A stretch of 64,000 nt of DNA from Heloderma charlesbogerti (GCA_026122225.1 JANEZZ010002067.1:1798001-1862000); one strand, 5' to 3'; positions 24,861-37,040 are shown, counted from the stretch's first letter. Made by a program: numbers and translations. The notes: generated from the letters alone by a model not told the origin.

Positions 24861-26394
24861 AAACCCCAGTCTCTCTCTCTCTCTGACACACACCAGGCTG
24901 TGATGGGCTCCAAGCCTCCATACCTATCTGTAAAGATATATTGGTTTTTTACTGGTTTAATTTTATGGCTTCCTAAAAAAATCATGGGAACACTTAGTAT
25001 GTTTTCCTGAGAATGCTTCATTAGAGATCCTTCCTAGCCCTCACAAAACTACAGTTCTCAAGGTTCCCTGGGATGGAGGAATTACTGCTAAACCAGGTGA
25101 GTCCAGGAGCATCTCTACATGAACCAAAAATCCCATACCCTTACTGGGGCTTCTTCTTCTAGAGTCTTTGTGGGATTATGATCGGCACAATACATGCACA
25201 TCCCCCCCCCTCTTTTTTTGACATTTCCTTTGTGGGCAAGTTCCACATGTTTCATTTATACAGCCAGTAGATGGAACTGCAATATTGCATGATTCTGGAA
25301 ATACACCACCTCTTTGATGGCAGTTTATATTCATTATTGCACTTTTGGTGAATTAAAAAAAGGTGGAATGAAGCTTAAAAATGATGGGAGCAGCACCGGA
25401 GGTTGATGACATCATGAAAAGGACCCACAAACTTCCGTGAGTGACCAACCACGAGTGCACAATAAAAGCCTCATGTGAAGAGGGCCCATGTTTTGCCAGT
25501 AGTTTTGTCAATAGGCAATGGTTCTTTTTTGGTTATTCAGAGAAAATGAACACACTAATGGGTGAAGGAAAGAAGTTTCTTTGGCTAAAATACGCCAATA
25601 AAGCAAGAAAAAGCAAGACAATACATTAAAAACATAAGGCATATGTCTTTTCAGCTACTGGGAAGCCTGTACCCTTATCAAGATAAGATCAGCAGCAAAC
25701 ATAACCCCATAATGGCCTGGCCTGCAGCACCTGTTGTGGATCGGCCTATGGTGAGGTTCTGCCTTGGGAGGGCCCCAAGGAATCATATACTGTCCCCTTG
25801 ATCCCTCCAATTCTGGACATGGTCCCATGACTTCATACATTCTTGTAAACTGGAAAACAACCAGCCTCACAAACTGGCAGGCAGGCAGCCAGTCCAACAC
25901 AGATAGCTCCCATCTCTGCTCTCAGCTGGCCTTGACATCTTGCCAAAGGCCTTTCTTACAAGTCCTGAATACAGTGTCAACAAGTGATTCTCTGGGAACT
26001 AATGAAAAGGATCCATGTCCATAAATAGACCCAAATGGCACTCTAGAGATGGGCAAGGGAACTGGTGCACCACTAACTCCTCAAGATACAATGGTCTTCT
26101 GCATTTCCACTACAGTCCATAATATAGATAAACCCTTTGGGGATGTGAACATCTCTGGAGGGCACTAGATCACTTGGAAGAAAGTCCTGTCCAGCCAATT
26201 TAAATGGAGCCTACAAGTCCAAATCCCAGGCCAAGGCAAAACCATCCATCCATCAATGCTCAACACAATCCAGAGCCAGGGGTTCCCCTGCTATTAGGCA
26301 GAGTGAGGGGGCTGTCTCAGGCGGAAGATGCTGGGGAAGAGCAGCAAAGTGTTAGAGGACAGAGCTGGGTGTGCCATGTGGCCTACCCTGTGCC
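24861..26394. other. Intergenic, no gene seen
   Basis: A fragment around 25040-25075 (CACAAAACTACAGTTCTCAA with a following TTCCCTGGGATGG) resembles a common reptile palindromic repeat. Nothing coding recognised. Confidence 0.4.
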
Positions 26395-26990
26395 CTCTAA
26401 GTGAGCCTGCTGCTCTCCGGTGCAGCTGAGGACGCTACCAGTCTTGATTACACAACTGCCAGTCTGGTTGGCCCTTGATGTCAGGGTGGACACTGAGCCC
26501 ATAGAATCCCAGAGTAGTTCTGATTCGGAGGAAGAGCAGTCGCTCCTGGGAGGGGAGCGCGCTCCTCTTTCCCAGGGCCAACAGCTGACGGAGATTCCTC
26601 CCACCAGCATTCCTAGCTTAGATAGCAGTCCAGGGAGTGACAGAGCATGGGAAGCAGACTTGGTGGACGCGCGACGCCGACGCAGAGCGCAGAAAGGAGG
26701 CGGAGCGCCCGGTTGGCGCGCAAACAACGGCTGCGCCCAGAGGATCCAAGGGAAAAGGGGAGGGGCTCTCCCTAGTCCTTAAGTTCAGGGGTCTGCCAGT
26801 AATTCCCTTTCAAACGGGGACCAACTGTTCCAACTTAGGGCATAGGTTCGGTGCTGCTCAGATCTAGTTGCAAACGGTATAGTGGTTAAGTTGTAAAAGA
26901 AGAATAAAGCTCTGAAAAGAATCCCTTCGTCTGTGTCTGGACTTGGCTACTGGATTAGACTGAGAGAGGCCTCCAAGGAGCCCTTGACAT
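26395..26990 (+). mobile_element. Possible solo LTR
   Basis: A GC-rich block is followed by AGAATAAAGCTCTGAAAAGA and a CTTCGTCTGTGTCTGGAC segment, which resembles the poly(A)-signal and R/U5 part of a retroviral-type LTR, ending near CCTTGACA. A 120-codon open frame covers part of it but has a low-complexity acidic and arginine-rich composition. No second LTR or target duplication was found. Confidence 0.4.
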
Positions 26991-26999
26991 TTAGGGTCT

Positions 27000-27142
27000 T
27001 AGAAGGATTCAGGTTCAACCCTGGCATCTCCGGGAAAACCCCTGCCTGAAACCCTGGGGGGCTGCTGCCTGTCATTGTCAACAATACTGGGCTAGACGGA
27101 TCAATGGTCTGACTCAGTATAAGGCAGCTTCTTAGGTTCTTT
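27000..27142 (+). mobile_element. tRNA-derived SINE, 5'-truncated
   Basis: Plus-strand copy beginning at the B-box region (AGGTTCAACCCTGGCATCTC) and running to GGTCTGACTCAGTATAAGGC and CTTCTTAGGTTC. The A-box half is missing. Confidence 0.75.
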
Positions 27143-28438
27143 GTACATGGAATGGTAGAGGGTGCCATCTTGATCGCCTCGGGCAATAAACAAGTTCGGC
27201 CCTTAGCTAGACGATAGTATAACACAAGCAGAAAGTAAATGTACCCTAGAATGCTGCCTACCAAGCAAATAAATCCATCTGAGTCAAACCAGGGAAGCAA
27301 GCCACACATGCCACAGGGATCTAAGTTAATAAGGCAGAACCAGAAATTTAAATCTAATACAACCATGAATAATGCTACAACACAAGTACAGCCCTTGTGC
27401 AGAACAGCCTCCGTAGGTTGTCTGCTTTGTTCTGTATTGAAATAAGACACTGAAAGCAATTCAGCGTACTCACTGGGCCAGTTCGTATGTCTGAAAATAA
27501 GCCACAGTGGGTTGGCTGTTCACTCATTAACCCACGTTACTCCCGACAGATGAGCAGGTTTGCTGCGGCTTGTTTCCACCTTAGTCCTCCTGCCCACTCC
27601 CAGCATGTATCCCATGGGCCTTGCAGCACAACCTCAGCAGCCTACACAGCTAGTGAGCACAAATCTAACGTTATTTTTGGTCACCTTCAGGGAGATTTGC
27701 GCATATTTAGTGTTATTTTTTTTCACCTTCCGAGAGAGGTAAATTACAGCTAAAGCTAAATTCAGTAACTACTGAGCATAAACTCCACATAAACTGCACA
27801 TCTGCACAAATCTCCCCAAAAGTTAATGAAGTTAAATTTGCGCAAATCTCCCCAACGGTGGGGACCCCCCCATTAAATATGCACAAATCTTCCAACAGTG
27901 TGGGGGGGAGCAAAATATGTGCAAATCTTCAGAAAACAGAAAGGTGTCACTGTCTAGGGAGGTGACGAAATGGAGGAGTAAATTGACTATTGTCATTTCA
28001 AGATGTAATAGAGAGGGAATATCGTTAGCAAGCAAGGCTGACAACCCACCGTGGGTTGCCATGTCTTGCAAACCGGGTCACTGTAATACCCTTCAAATAG
28101 GAGTCATTGGTTTATCATAGGGCTAGTTCACACATATATGCTCATCACTAATATTTAACTTGTATCTCAATGTGTGAACTACTTAAGTGGAAACAGAAAT
28201 ACTGTTTCTGATCTGATCTAAAACCTCAATCTGTGTTGCTTAAATTGTGATAACTCTTTGATAAGTTCAAGTCATCACTCTATGTTCAGGCGATGTATTT
28301 GCTATTGGTCAAGTTTTATTAAGCACATCTCTGCCCGAGGCACCTTGTGACACCCAGCACTGTCTGTGGGAACTGCATGAATTGGGAGGGACTAAGCTTG
28401 TCTCCACTCCCAGCATTCATTTGAGTACATTTCATTAT
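27143..28438. other. Intergenic; DNA-transposon-like block 27475-28130
   Basis: GGGCCAGTTCGTATGTCTG near 27477 and GGGCTAGTTCACACATATAT near 28121 are similar edge motifs. Between them several AATCTCCCCAA/GGGGAGATT-like units repeat. Probably a decayed non-autonomous element. No gene seen. Confidence 0.4.
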
Positions 28439-28883
28439 TTTGTTGTTGTTGTTCAGTCGTGTCCGACTCTTCGTGACCCCATGGACCATAGCACGCCAGG
28501 CCTTCCTTTCCTGCGCTCTCTCCCAGAGTGTGCTCAAGTTCATATTCATTGCATCGGTGATGCTATCTAACCATCTCATCCTCTGCCGTCCCCTTCTCCT
28601 TTTGCCTTCAGTCTTTCCCAGCATCAGGGTCTTTTCCAGGGAGTTTTCTCTTCGCATTAGGTGGCCAAAATATTTGAGCTTCAGCTTCAGTATCTGTCCT
28701 TCCAATGAGCAGTCAGGGTTGATTTCCTTTAGGATGGACTGATTTGACTTCCTTGCAGTCCAGGGGACTCGTAAGAGTCTTCCCCAGCACCACAGTTCAA
28801 AGGCATCAATTCTTCGGTGCTCAGCCTTCCTTATAGTCCAGCTCTCACAGCCGTACGTTGCTACTGGGAAAACCATAGCTTTG
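28439..28883 (-). mobile_element. BovB (RTE clade) LINE, 3' end
   Basis: The minus strand carries an uninterrupted reading frame with the unmistakable C-terminal part of BovB ORF2: YGCESWTIRKAEHRRIDAFE, WCWGRLLRVPWTARKSNQSI, KLKYFGHLMRRENSLEKTLM and RRRGRQRMRWLDSITDAMN. It is followed by the short (CAA)n-like 3' tail typical of BovB, seen as TTG repeats at 28440-28453 on the plus strand. The copy is 5'-truncated at about 28883. Absence of stops in this part suggests a relatively recent insertion. Confidence 0.95.
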
Positions 28884-30734
28884 ATTTACATGAACTTAAA
28901 ATTTATAATGGCTTAGTATGGAAGCCTAGAAGGGAAAAACAATTTAGATGCAACATGGTTAGATCCACTAAAAATCAGTCTAGTGGTCTACCTGGACTTC
29001 CATTTTACACAGGAAAAATGTAACTCTATATTAATATTGAAAGTTCCATGATTTGGAGGCACTGGATTAGAGTGTTCCTGATTGTCCTGTCTAGCTTCTA
29101 CTACGTATTTATTGCTTACGGCCTAATAGGTTTTATCATGCAAGGAAGAAATCACTTCCTTCCTCATCACTTCCAATATAGTACATTAAATTCTGCAATC
29201 TGCAGGAGAGTGCAGCCATTACATTTGTTTTGCTTGGAAACGATGATTCCAAAATTGAGACTGAGGTGACTTTACCGAATTAGGCAACTAGTGATTGGCT
29301 CAGTTTTGTCACTGTCTGTTTTTATCTTGTTCTTCAGACTAATGGATTCTGTCATATACAAAACAATTTGGATGGGAAATTAACATAACATCGTTGCTCC
29401 CCTCCCCTCCCCTCCTCTCCTCCAATACAGCGTGTTCTTTCTGCTATTTGTTACAGATGCTGGCCAAATTTCACTCTCATGTAGAATGAAGCAGGACCTC
29501 CTTTCCAATGGCTGTATTCCAAAAATGCTACATCGAAAGGAAGTTATTTTTAAAAGGCTAGCCAAATTCTCTCTCCCTCAGACAGTATTGCACTGGAGGG
29601 TGAGTCAGGAGGTGGGTTCTACTTTGAGGGAGTGGGTTGGAATCAAGGGGGGGGGGGTCTTTTGCTTCTTCATTGCACATCTACCTTTCAGTCTCCTAGA
29701 ACACATTTTTAGCACCTGTGCACAAACAGGGACCCTATAGATCATACCCCAACAATGCCTTGATTAAAACATTGGTTTTTCCTTTTCTCTGCAAACCTTT
29801 GCAAATTATGTTTCCTTTGGAATACGGATAGTCCCAGTCCCAGATTAATAAAACCAAATGCTACAGAAGAGGGTAAGCCCCCTCCATCCCAGCGTGACCT
29901 ACAGAAAAATCCATTTTGACTCCAAGGATGTCCATTAGTCAGAACCTGAGCATGAACAGAATTTACCCAGCAAGTCTTCCCAGATGAAATTGTGCAGGGA
30001 AGCAAGTGTGCAATTATAGCTCTGAAATCAGTGAAATCAACCATGTCACTAACTCTGATCTCACAGTAATAGTTTGATAACTTTGCAAATGTAAGAGGAA
30101 AAGAGAAGAAGAATGGTGCCTAATTTGTAACTGCAGCTGATGAACATTAATGTAGCTTTTTAAAAGAACCAAATTATGTTTCCTTTAGGACTGAAAACAA
30201 GTAGACCAATTGCTTGCAACCCAGTTTAGTGCTTTTATCATTCTATAGGCTAAATCCAATGTTATGTGAGTGGAGTTTTATTTCCCCTCAGCCCTCCGCA
30301 CATTCTCCAGATCTGCTCTGGAGGCTCCCCCAAGCCCCAGAAGCAGATCCGGGATGCGTGCAGGGAGCTGCAAGGGTGGGGGGGATTCGATCCAGAGCAG
30401 CATCTGTTCTGCTGGTGGAAAGACACTGTTGGATACAGCCGTATGACTTGTATATAACTGGGGAAGAACTGCAATTAGAAATTAGAAAAAGGGAACAAGC
30501 AGGTTGTTTCATTTTTAGTACATGGAAGAATAGGCACAATTCAACATAATTCTCTTGAAAAAGAAAAAGCTTGTTTTTTTCCCTTAAGAGTGAAATTGAC
30601 TAGCCCAAAAGTTGGTTGCTATCTGGCCTAATCAGTTTCATTATTCCATTGAATTGTGAAAGGATAGAAGAATATATGTACTCATTGTTTCATAGACAAC
30701 CACCCACAATGGTCTGGGCAGTAAAGAAAAAAAA
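28884..30734. other. Intergenic; repeat-like block at 30245-30440
   Basis: 30245-30440 is GC-rich and shares features with 57150-57360 (CTCTCCAAATCTGCTC-like core, GTTGGATACAGCC end). It is likely another dispersed repeat. Otherwise nothing recognised. Confidence 0.4.
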
Positions 30735-30870
30735 GTGTTATTTATTTACTCTTTATTTCTATATTGCCCAATAGCTGAAACTGTCTGGGCACAACAATTA
30801 AAACCATAAAATACATGATAAAACAGTACATAAAACTTTAAAACCGCAGTATAAAACCAACCTAAAAACC
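30735..30870 (-). mobile_element. L2-type LINE 3' UTR fragment
   Basis: TTTCTATATTGCCCAATAGC followed by CTGTCTGGGC and A-rich ATTAAAACC units matches, in the same orientation, the 3' UTR of the large LINE copy at 51304-54072. Confidence 0.75.
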
Positions 30871-30974
30871 AGCAGCAGTGATAACAGACTTAGAAACAAC
30901 AGAAACTGAAAGACTAAATGCCTGGGACTTGCTGACTGCCATGTTTTGTTGGAAAGGGGGTTCAAATAAAATAA

Positions 30975-31278
30975 AATTAAGAAGTGTCACTTGTTATGGA
31001 TACTGTTGCAAGACACTGAATAATGGGCTCAAGTTACAAGAAGCCAGATTCCGGCTGAACATCAGGAAAAATGTCCTGAATGTTAGAGCAATACAACAAT
31101 GGAACCAATTACCTGGGGAGGTGGTGGGCTCTCCCACACTGGAGGCATTCCAGTCGAGGCTGGACAGCCATCTGTCAGGGATGCTCTGACTTGGATTCCT
31201 GCATTGAGCAGGGGGTTGGACTCGTTGGCCTTGTAGGCCCCTTCCAACCCTACTATTCTATGATTCTATGAAAACATA
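30975..31278 (+). mobile_element. CR1 LINE 3' end
   Basis: The 3' terminus carries the CR1 signature: GGGGGTTGGACTCGTTGGCC, CCCCTTCCAACCCTACTATT, then the octamer tail ATTCTATGATTCTATG. Upstream the frame at 31020-31189 encodes a stretch including LNIRKNVLNVRAIQQWNQLP. 5'-truncated. Confidence 0.8.
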
Positions 31279-32094
31279 GACCGTAACATAGACCATAACA
31301 GGACCTTAAAAAATCAACATGTAATGCAGGCAAATGTTAGCTCTGCAATATCACCTGCAAGTCTCTGAAAAGCTATAATGATTTGTTAACAGCCTTCACC
31401 ACCACCCCCCCCCCCAATCCATTACTTAATGGGAATTGTTCTTATCTATCTCATAAGATCCTTGTAAGTATGAATGAGATAAAATCTTGTTTAAAACTGG
31501 TACAATTTATAAAATATAAATTGAACAAATGTAATAACAATAATAATTTCCTTATATGATGAGATCCAAAATCTCTTTCCTCTGGATGTTAATGTGTGAC
31601 ATTATCTTCCCAATGACCAAGTGCTTCTGGAAAAACTTCATTCTTTGGGACAGGTTTTATCACTACTTCGGGTAAGGAAGCAAATACATTTCTATATAGC
31701 ACCTTACCAAATGCAACTGAAGGCATTTCTTCTTGCAGATCAAGTGGTATTTGGGGTACTTTCCATGTGAATCTTTGTTCCCTTTGAATAAGATAATCAA
31801 GAAAAATCCTGAGCAATTTCAACCCTGATCACAAATCTTTGGCTCTGCCCCTTTCAGAATCAAACTGAAGCCATCAACTTATTTTCATGTGCCACTTAAC
31901 AGACCACAGAGGGCCATTGTTTTCAGTCACTCTCAAGATACTTTTTATTTAGAGTAGTCATGAAAAATGAAGATCTTCACATGGCTTGTTATTTCATGAG
32001 CCTGTCATGTGTTCAACACTATGAATATTCTTATGTGGAACATATAAGAAACTTTGGAAGTCTGAGTCCCCCTAAATAATTTAAATCTTGGGGA
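31279..32094. other. Intergenic, no gene seen
   Basis: A/T-rich sequence with a poly(C) run near 31404. Nothing coding recognised. Confidence 0.45.
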
Positions 32095-32552
32095 GAGCAA
32101 TCCTATGGCCCCTAGACAGCAGTTGGGGGGCCATAGGATAGTTCGGATTCCTGGATCTGAGGTCAGGGAGAGCACTCCGACCTCAGGCCCAGGAATCCGA
32201 GCTCCCTGTCCCCCTCCGCTTCCCCCTTGCAGCTGGCACAGAGAACTGTTGGCTGCCTCTCCGAGGTCACAAAAGCACCCTCAGAGAGAAGGCAAAGGGG
32301 TCAGTGCTGTGGGTAGGGAGGGGAGGGGGCTGAGGAACCAGGGAGGCAAGCTATTCCCAGCCCTCCCCAGCCTCCTTCCCTCCCCCTCCACAGAGCCCTA
32401 GCTAGATTGGCAAAAACGCCCGTCCAGCAAAAATGCAGAATGGGAGAAGCACAGAGGCAAATATTGCCTCTGTGTTCCTCCTACTCTGCATAAGATGTCA
32501 TCAGCCTTCGGGTTCAGAGGCTGACAGGCATCAGGATAGGATTGTGGCCTAA
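32095..32552 (+). mobile_element. Long GCAATCCTA-type element, copy 1
   Basis: Starts AGCAATCCTATGGCCCCTAG and ends GATAGGATTGTGGCC, so the ends are inverted repeats of the short MITE type, but the element is about 458 bp and GC-rich. The left part is homologous, in inverted orientation, to 37040-37270. The right part resembles the complement of 36625-37040. A frame of 98 codons (32105-32401) is probably fortuitous. Confidence 0.6.
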
Positions 32553-32577
32553 TATGGCATGAGGTTGAAGAACTAAA

Positions 32578-32881
32578 CGGGGTGGGCAGCTTCTCTTTCT
32601 CCAGATGTGTTGGCTTACAACTTCCATAAGCAATGGTGAGGGATTATGAGAGTTGTAAGCCAAAACATCTGGAAGGACACAAGTTGCTCATCCCTGCATT
32701 AAAGGCTCCCCTACTCCCCCCACATTCAACCGTGACATTGTGCGCAGCTACTATGTTGTGTGTGTGTGTCTGTGTGTGGATATATCTGAATTAGGGGCAC
32801 CATTATATGCAGATAGATTCCTGGCTCCTAGTGAAAATCAACTTGGCTGGCTTTGAACTAGACTGCTGACTTCTATGATGA
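32578..32881 (+). mobile_element. Dispersed composite repeat, copy 2
   Basis: Collinear with 22060-22375. The palindromic head (CCAGATGTGTTGGCTTACAA against GTAAGCCAAAACATCTGGAA) is followed by the same TG-rich and GGATATATCTGAATTAGGG tail, ending GAACTAGACTGCTGAC. Confidence 0.75.
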
Positions 32882-33849
32882 ACTAAAGGGTTCCTATAGC
32901 AAGCAAATCCACTGATATGTCAGGTTCGAAGACCCAGCAGAATGAGGAAGCCTCTCTTAAAGGCACCAATTATCACTGCCTACACATTAAATTAGGGGTG
33001 GGCAACTTCGGAGTGTCTGGGGGTCATTTTGCCCCTCCTCTCACCCCACACTCTGCAAGTCACTAGAAAAGAAAGGTCGCAGCAAACCACAATGGAGCAG
33101 TAAGAAGGTCACATTTAGCTTGTTCTGTTTGCTGCATTTACTGCTGTGTAGTGGTAAAATGACTATTCGCTGGAGGAGGGAAGTCTTGACAGGATATGGA
33201 CAAGCAAGCAAGGTATGTACCAGAATCAGAATATGGGTTAATATAACTGAGCAATTAATAGAGTGACTGAAGTGGGAAGTAAGAAATAAACCTAAACAAA
33301 GAATTCAGAGCCCAGCCAAGTTAAAAACCAAACAAAATAGCTGCTTGAGCTGTTTGAGGGATAGTGCTAGCACAGTAGAGTTAGTGGGTTAGTCTGGGAA
33401 GGCCTGAGATGGCTAGAGAAGGAATTATATGATCATAAGAGGAGCAAGAACATATATGAGACGGAGGCCAGGTGCTATAAATAATATTTATAGCCAGTCG
33501 GGGTCATGAAGGATCAGTGAGGTAGATTTTGGGAAGGGCTAATTGAAGGCCTAATGCCTGAGAACCAGGCCCTAGCACATAGGCAATCCAGTGCTCTCCA
33601 GATGTTTTGGACTACAACTCTCCATAATCCTTGACCATTGGCCCTACTGGCTGGGCCTATTTTGCTGTACTATTTTGCTGTAGTGCAAAATATCGGGGGG
33701 GGGGGAGCCTAGGCAGCCCCCTGTCCTAGTACATCAAAGCAGCTTCTAGATGCAAGCACCAAAATAAAGGGAAGCAACTCTCCTTCCGGATTGGATGGTC
33801 CTAATATCAGAAGTAGCATCACAACCTCATGCATACTTTTGTAAATTGA
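32882..33849. other. Intergenic; partial palindromic repeat at 33590-33660
   Basis: The segment CTCTCCAGATGTTTTGGACT and ACAACTCTCCATAATCC is one arm of the common palindromic repeat; the other arm is missing. No gene seen. Confidence 0.5.
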
Positions 33850-35257
33850 TAGGCCGTGTATGAATCCCCTGATCCGACTCGGAAGCCACCGGGGTTTCAG
33901 AGGTGGGCCCGATTCGGCTCGGGCTGATTCAGGGCCCCCCTGACCCACCTTGGCTTATGAAGCCAAAGTGGAATTTGAACATTCGAATCCCGCTTCAGCC
34001 CCCCCCCCAACATCCCACCCAGTCCCCACCTCCTCACCTGGGCCCTTGTTCCGGGGGGGGGGTCATCACTGCCAAGGAAGCCGCCACTGCTGCTGGTGCC
34101 GCCAGGGAAGCCACTGCCGGTGCTGCCTGGGAAAACACTGCCCGTCGCAGCCCACCAACCGCTGACAGAGCCGAGGGCAGGAGTCGCCCTCCAGCTGCGC
34201 TCTCCCTTCCTTGGAAAGAGGGGGGCACCCAGTTGGAGGATGACTCCTGCCAATGAGGGAGGGCTGCCGCCACCAGCTCCAAGGCCCTCTGGATGCATGC
34301 CAGCAGCCATCTTGTTCCGGGGAATGGGGAGCGCCATTTCCCCCGTTTTTTACCGTGGCTGTGCCCAGGAGTGGCGGATCCATGATTTTTCTGGTTCAAT
34401 CCATGGACGCAGATGTGCCCTGTGACTGGATGGTGGTTTTGTGGGTCTCACCTTTAAAAAGCATATCAAATCATGAGAATCCCTCTTTGATTTTATGGAT
34501 CCTTGTTTTACTCAGTCTCCATAGCACGCGCTTTCTTCTCGGCTTTGTTCTGCCAAAGGAGAGTGGGAAGGGTTAAGGCTTCCTCTGCCATGCCTGGCGG
34601 AGACTGGGGCAGTTGCTCCAAATGGCTAGGCCTGGAGCGGAGAAATACCATGCAGCTTCCCTCTCAGGTCCCGTCCCATCCTGCTGCCACCGCCGCCACC
34701 ACCACTGCACACAGTGGCAGCTTGTCAGGGCAGCGGCAGGCTGCTCAATTATCAGGCGGCTCATGCACCCCACTGGTGTACCCCACTTTGGAGACCGCTG
34801 CTCTAGCCAAATAACATTCAGACAGTCCTCTCCTCTCCAGTAACACCACCTCTCTCACAATGCACAAACAGACTCACAGCAAATTTCACTCCCTCTTCCT
34901 CCATCTGCTCTCCTCTCCCCTTCCCCCACCTCTCCCAGTGGCTGGATCTCTCTCAAATTGATAGATTTGGTGCCTCCGTGTCCTCTCATCTTCCCCCTCC
35001 CTCTTCCTCGTCCTCCTGCCCCTCTGTGTGATCGTTCAGAAGTTGATACATTTTGGAGACATCCTTTCTGGGCTGCTCAGAGGGCATAAGAATAGCTCCA
35101 AATATACAAGGTGGATGAGGCGCTTCGTGGAGGAGCCGTTTCACTTCAGGGCGCCTCGGTGCTGGTCTGATCCACTTCGTATTACGACAAGACACCGCCG
35201 AATCAGCCCGCTTCACCTCGTTATTTGGCCTTCATACCAAGGCAGTGCACAGCCCTA
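33850..35257. mobile_element. GC-rich hAT-like non-autonomous element with 8-bp target duplication
   Basis: Flanked by TAAATTGA (33842-33849) and TAAATTGG (35258-35265), a 7/8 match of hAT length. The ends are degenerate inverted repeats: TAGGCCGTGTATG on the left, and TAGGGCTGTGCAC as the complement of the right end. The interior is markedly GC-rich (33890-34350, 34560-34800) and has overlapping open frames on both strands, none with a transposase feature. Because of its composition it could be mistaken for a CpG-rich gene start. Confidence 0.65.
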
Positions 35258-35834
35258 TAAATTGGTATGATTTTATATTGTATTTGGTGTTTTTTATTTT
35301 ATTATTTCTTTGTAAATCGCTTTGGGACCCCTATCAATTGTGTGAAGAGATAAATGTAATTAACTAAACTCCCTAAACTGGATGCACCTGATGTGCTGCT
35401 AATATTGCACATAAATTGGAGCCTTTATTAAGCTTACATTTTTTTAAAAAAAGAAAAGGATGGCGACAATGAGTTATTACAAACACATATAACTAGAAGA
35501 TTTGAATGTTATTGCATCTTGATGTCTTCAGTGTGTGTGTGTGTGTGTGTGTTTTACCTCTAGCAACTGTTATTTTGTTTTTAAATTGAGCAAGCCACCT
35601 TGGCATGTTGTCATCTATATAACTAAAGCATATACCTAGCTTACATCTTTTGTCATATTAATGTTTATATGCCATTCTATAAAGCAGAGGTACATAATGC
35701 TATTTCCTTAGAGAGATCAGTGAATGGCAAGGTAGGCATTTGTATACTATTTTGATAATATTTTGTTTTCAAGTATCAAATATATTATTATATGAGATCA
35801 TCATCTTGTCTTATCTGGAAGCTTCCCAGAGGCA
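35258..35834. other. Intergenic A/T-rich, (GT)n at 35530-35552
   Basis: No gene seen. Contains an uninterrupted GT microsatellite. Confidence 0.6.
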
Positions 35835-36610
35835 TAAGAACATACGAATTGCCCAGCTGGATCAGACCAAAGGCCTATCTAGTCCAGCATTTTGTTTCCC
35901 TCAGTGTCCAACCAGATGCCCATGGGAAGCCCACAAGCAGGACCCGAGGGCAAGAGTTGCTTCCCAGTCACTGGTATTGAGAGATCTGCTGCCACTGCCC
36001 CTGGATGCAGTATAGTATATAGCAGTATGCACAGAGCAGAGGTGCAAAAAGTGCAGCCCACCAAGCCATTTCTGGTGGCCCACCAGAACCCTCTGCATCT
36101 GCCTCCACAGTGGCACTTCCCATCCCATGCTTCTCCCAGAGATGGGAGATAAGCAAGAGATCCCCTTGCTAGCACTAATAAAGGAAGACCTTCCCTTATC
36201 TCCAGTCTTTGATAAAATGTTGGAGCTAAGTGGCGGGGAGGGGCTGGGGCTGCTCAAGCAGCAGGACCAAAGCAGTGATCTGGGCTGCTTCTGGGTTGCT
36301 AGGGGAGGGAGAAGGCTGCAGTAGTATAGAGCCATAATGATTTGTATCCATTGATAGCCTTATCCTTGATGAATTTGTCTAATCCCCTTTTAAAATCATC
36401 TACGCTGGCTGGTAGTAACTGCCATAGTTTAACCATGCACTGTGTGAATAAGTAATTCCTTTTGTCCTGAATCTCCACCTTTCTGCTTCCTTGCATGACC
36501 CTGGGTTCTAGTATTGTGTGAGAGGAAGATCAACCACTTTCCACCCACTTTCTCCACACCATGCATAATTTTATACACCTCTACCACATCCCCTGTATTT
36601 TTTTATTTTT
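35835..36610 (+). mobile_element. Dispersed retroposon-like repeat (CATAAGAACATA type), interrupted
   Basis: Begins CATAAGAACATACGAATTGC, then CTGGATCAGACCAAAGGCCT, GAAGCCCACAAGCAGGACCC and AGATCTGCTGCC. After about 36020-36330 of unrelated sequence it resumes with CCATTGATAGCCTTATCCTT, AGTTTAACCATGCACTGTGT and CACACCATGCATAATTTTAT. A minus-strand copy of the first part is at 48345-48523. Family assignment is open. Confidence 0.65.
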
Positions 36611-36619
36611 TAAACTAAG

Positions 36620-37040
36620 GGCACAATCCTATTGGGATAGTCAGCCGCCTCCAAACTCAGAGGCGGCCGACTATCCAATGCAGGGCAGGCAGGGCACAGA
36701 GGAGATTCTCTCCTCCATGCTCCGGCTGCCCTGCATTTGCAGCTAGACAGCTGATTTTGGCTGTCTAGCTGGGGACGTTGGAGCGGGAGGGGGAAGACCA
36801 CATGGAGTCTGCTGCAGTGGATCTGAGATGAAGACAGGTATAGGGTGCAGTCCTATCCAGATAGTTCCCAGCCTTCGAAACCAGAAGTTGCCAACTATCC
36901 TACGTGGGGTGGCTGGAGCACAGAGGGGATCCTCTCATCCATGCTCCGGCCACCCTGCATTTTTGCCTAGACAGGCAATTTGGCGGCTTTGGGAGGGGGA
37001 GGGGCCTGGAGACCCGATAGGAAGCTGCGTAAAGCCGCTT
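36620..37040 (+). repeat. Two tandem GCAATCCTA-type elements
   Basis: Unit 1 (36622-36800) starts GCACAATCCTATTGGGATAG; unit 2 (36846-37040) starts GTGCAGTCCTATCCAGATAG. Both continue with a hairpin around GCCGCCT/AGGCGGC or its decayed form, then CACAGAGG..GATTCTCTCCTCCATGCTCC-like sequence and GCCCTGCATTTG. They are direct repeats of one family. Confidence 0.6.

Noticed and set aside
26420..26782. 120-codon frame with acidic and arginine-rich segments
   Set aside because: It lies in a GC-rich, LTR-like repeat block and has low-complexity composition.
33897..34425. Set of 100-146 codon frames on both strands
   Set aside because: Product of high GC content inside a hAT-like element; no family features.
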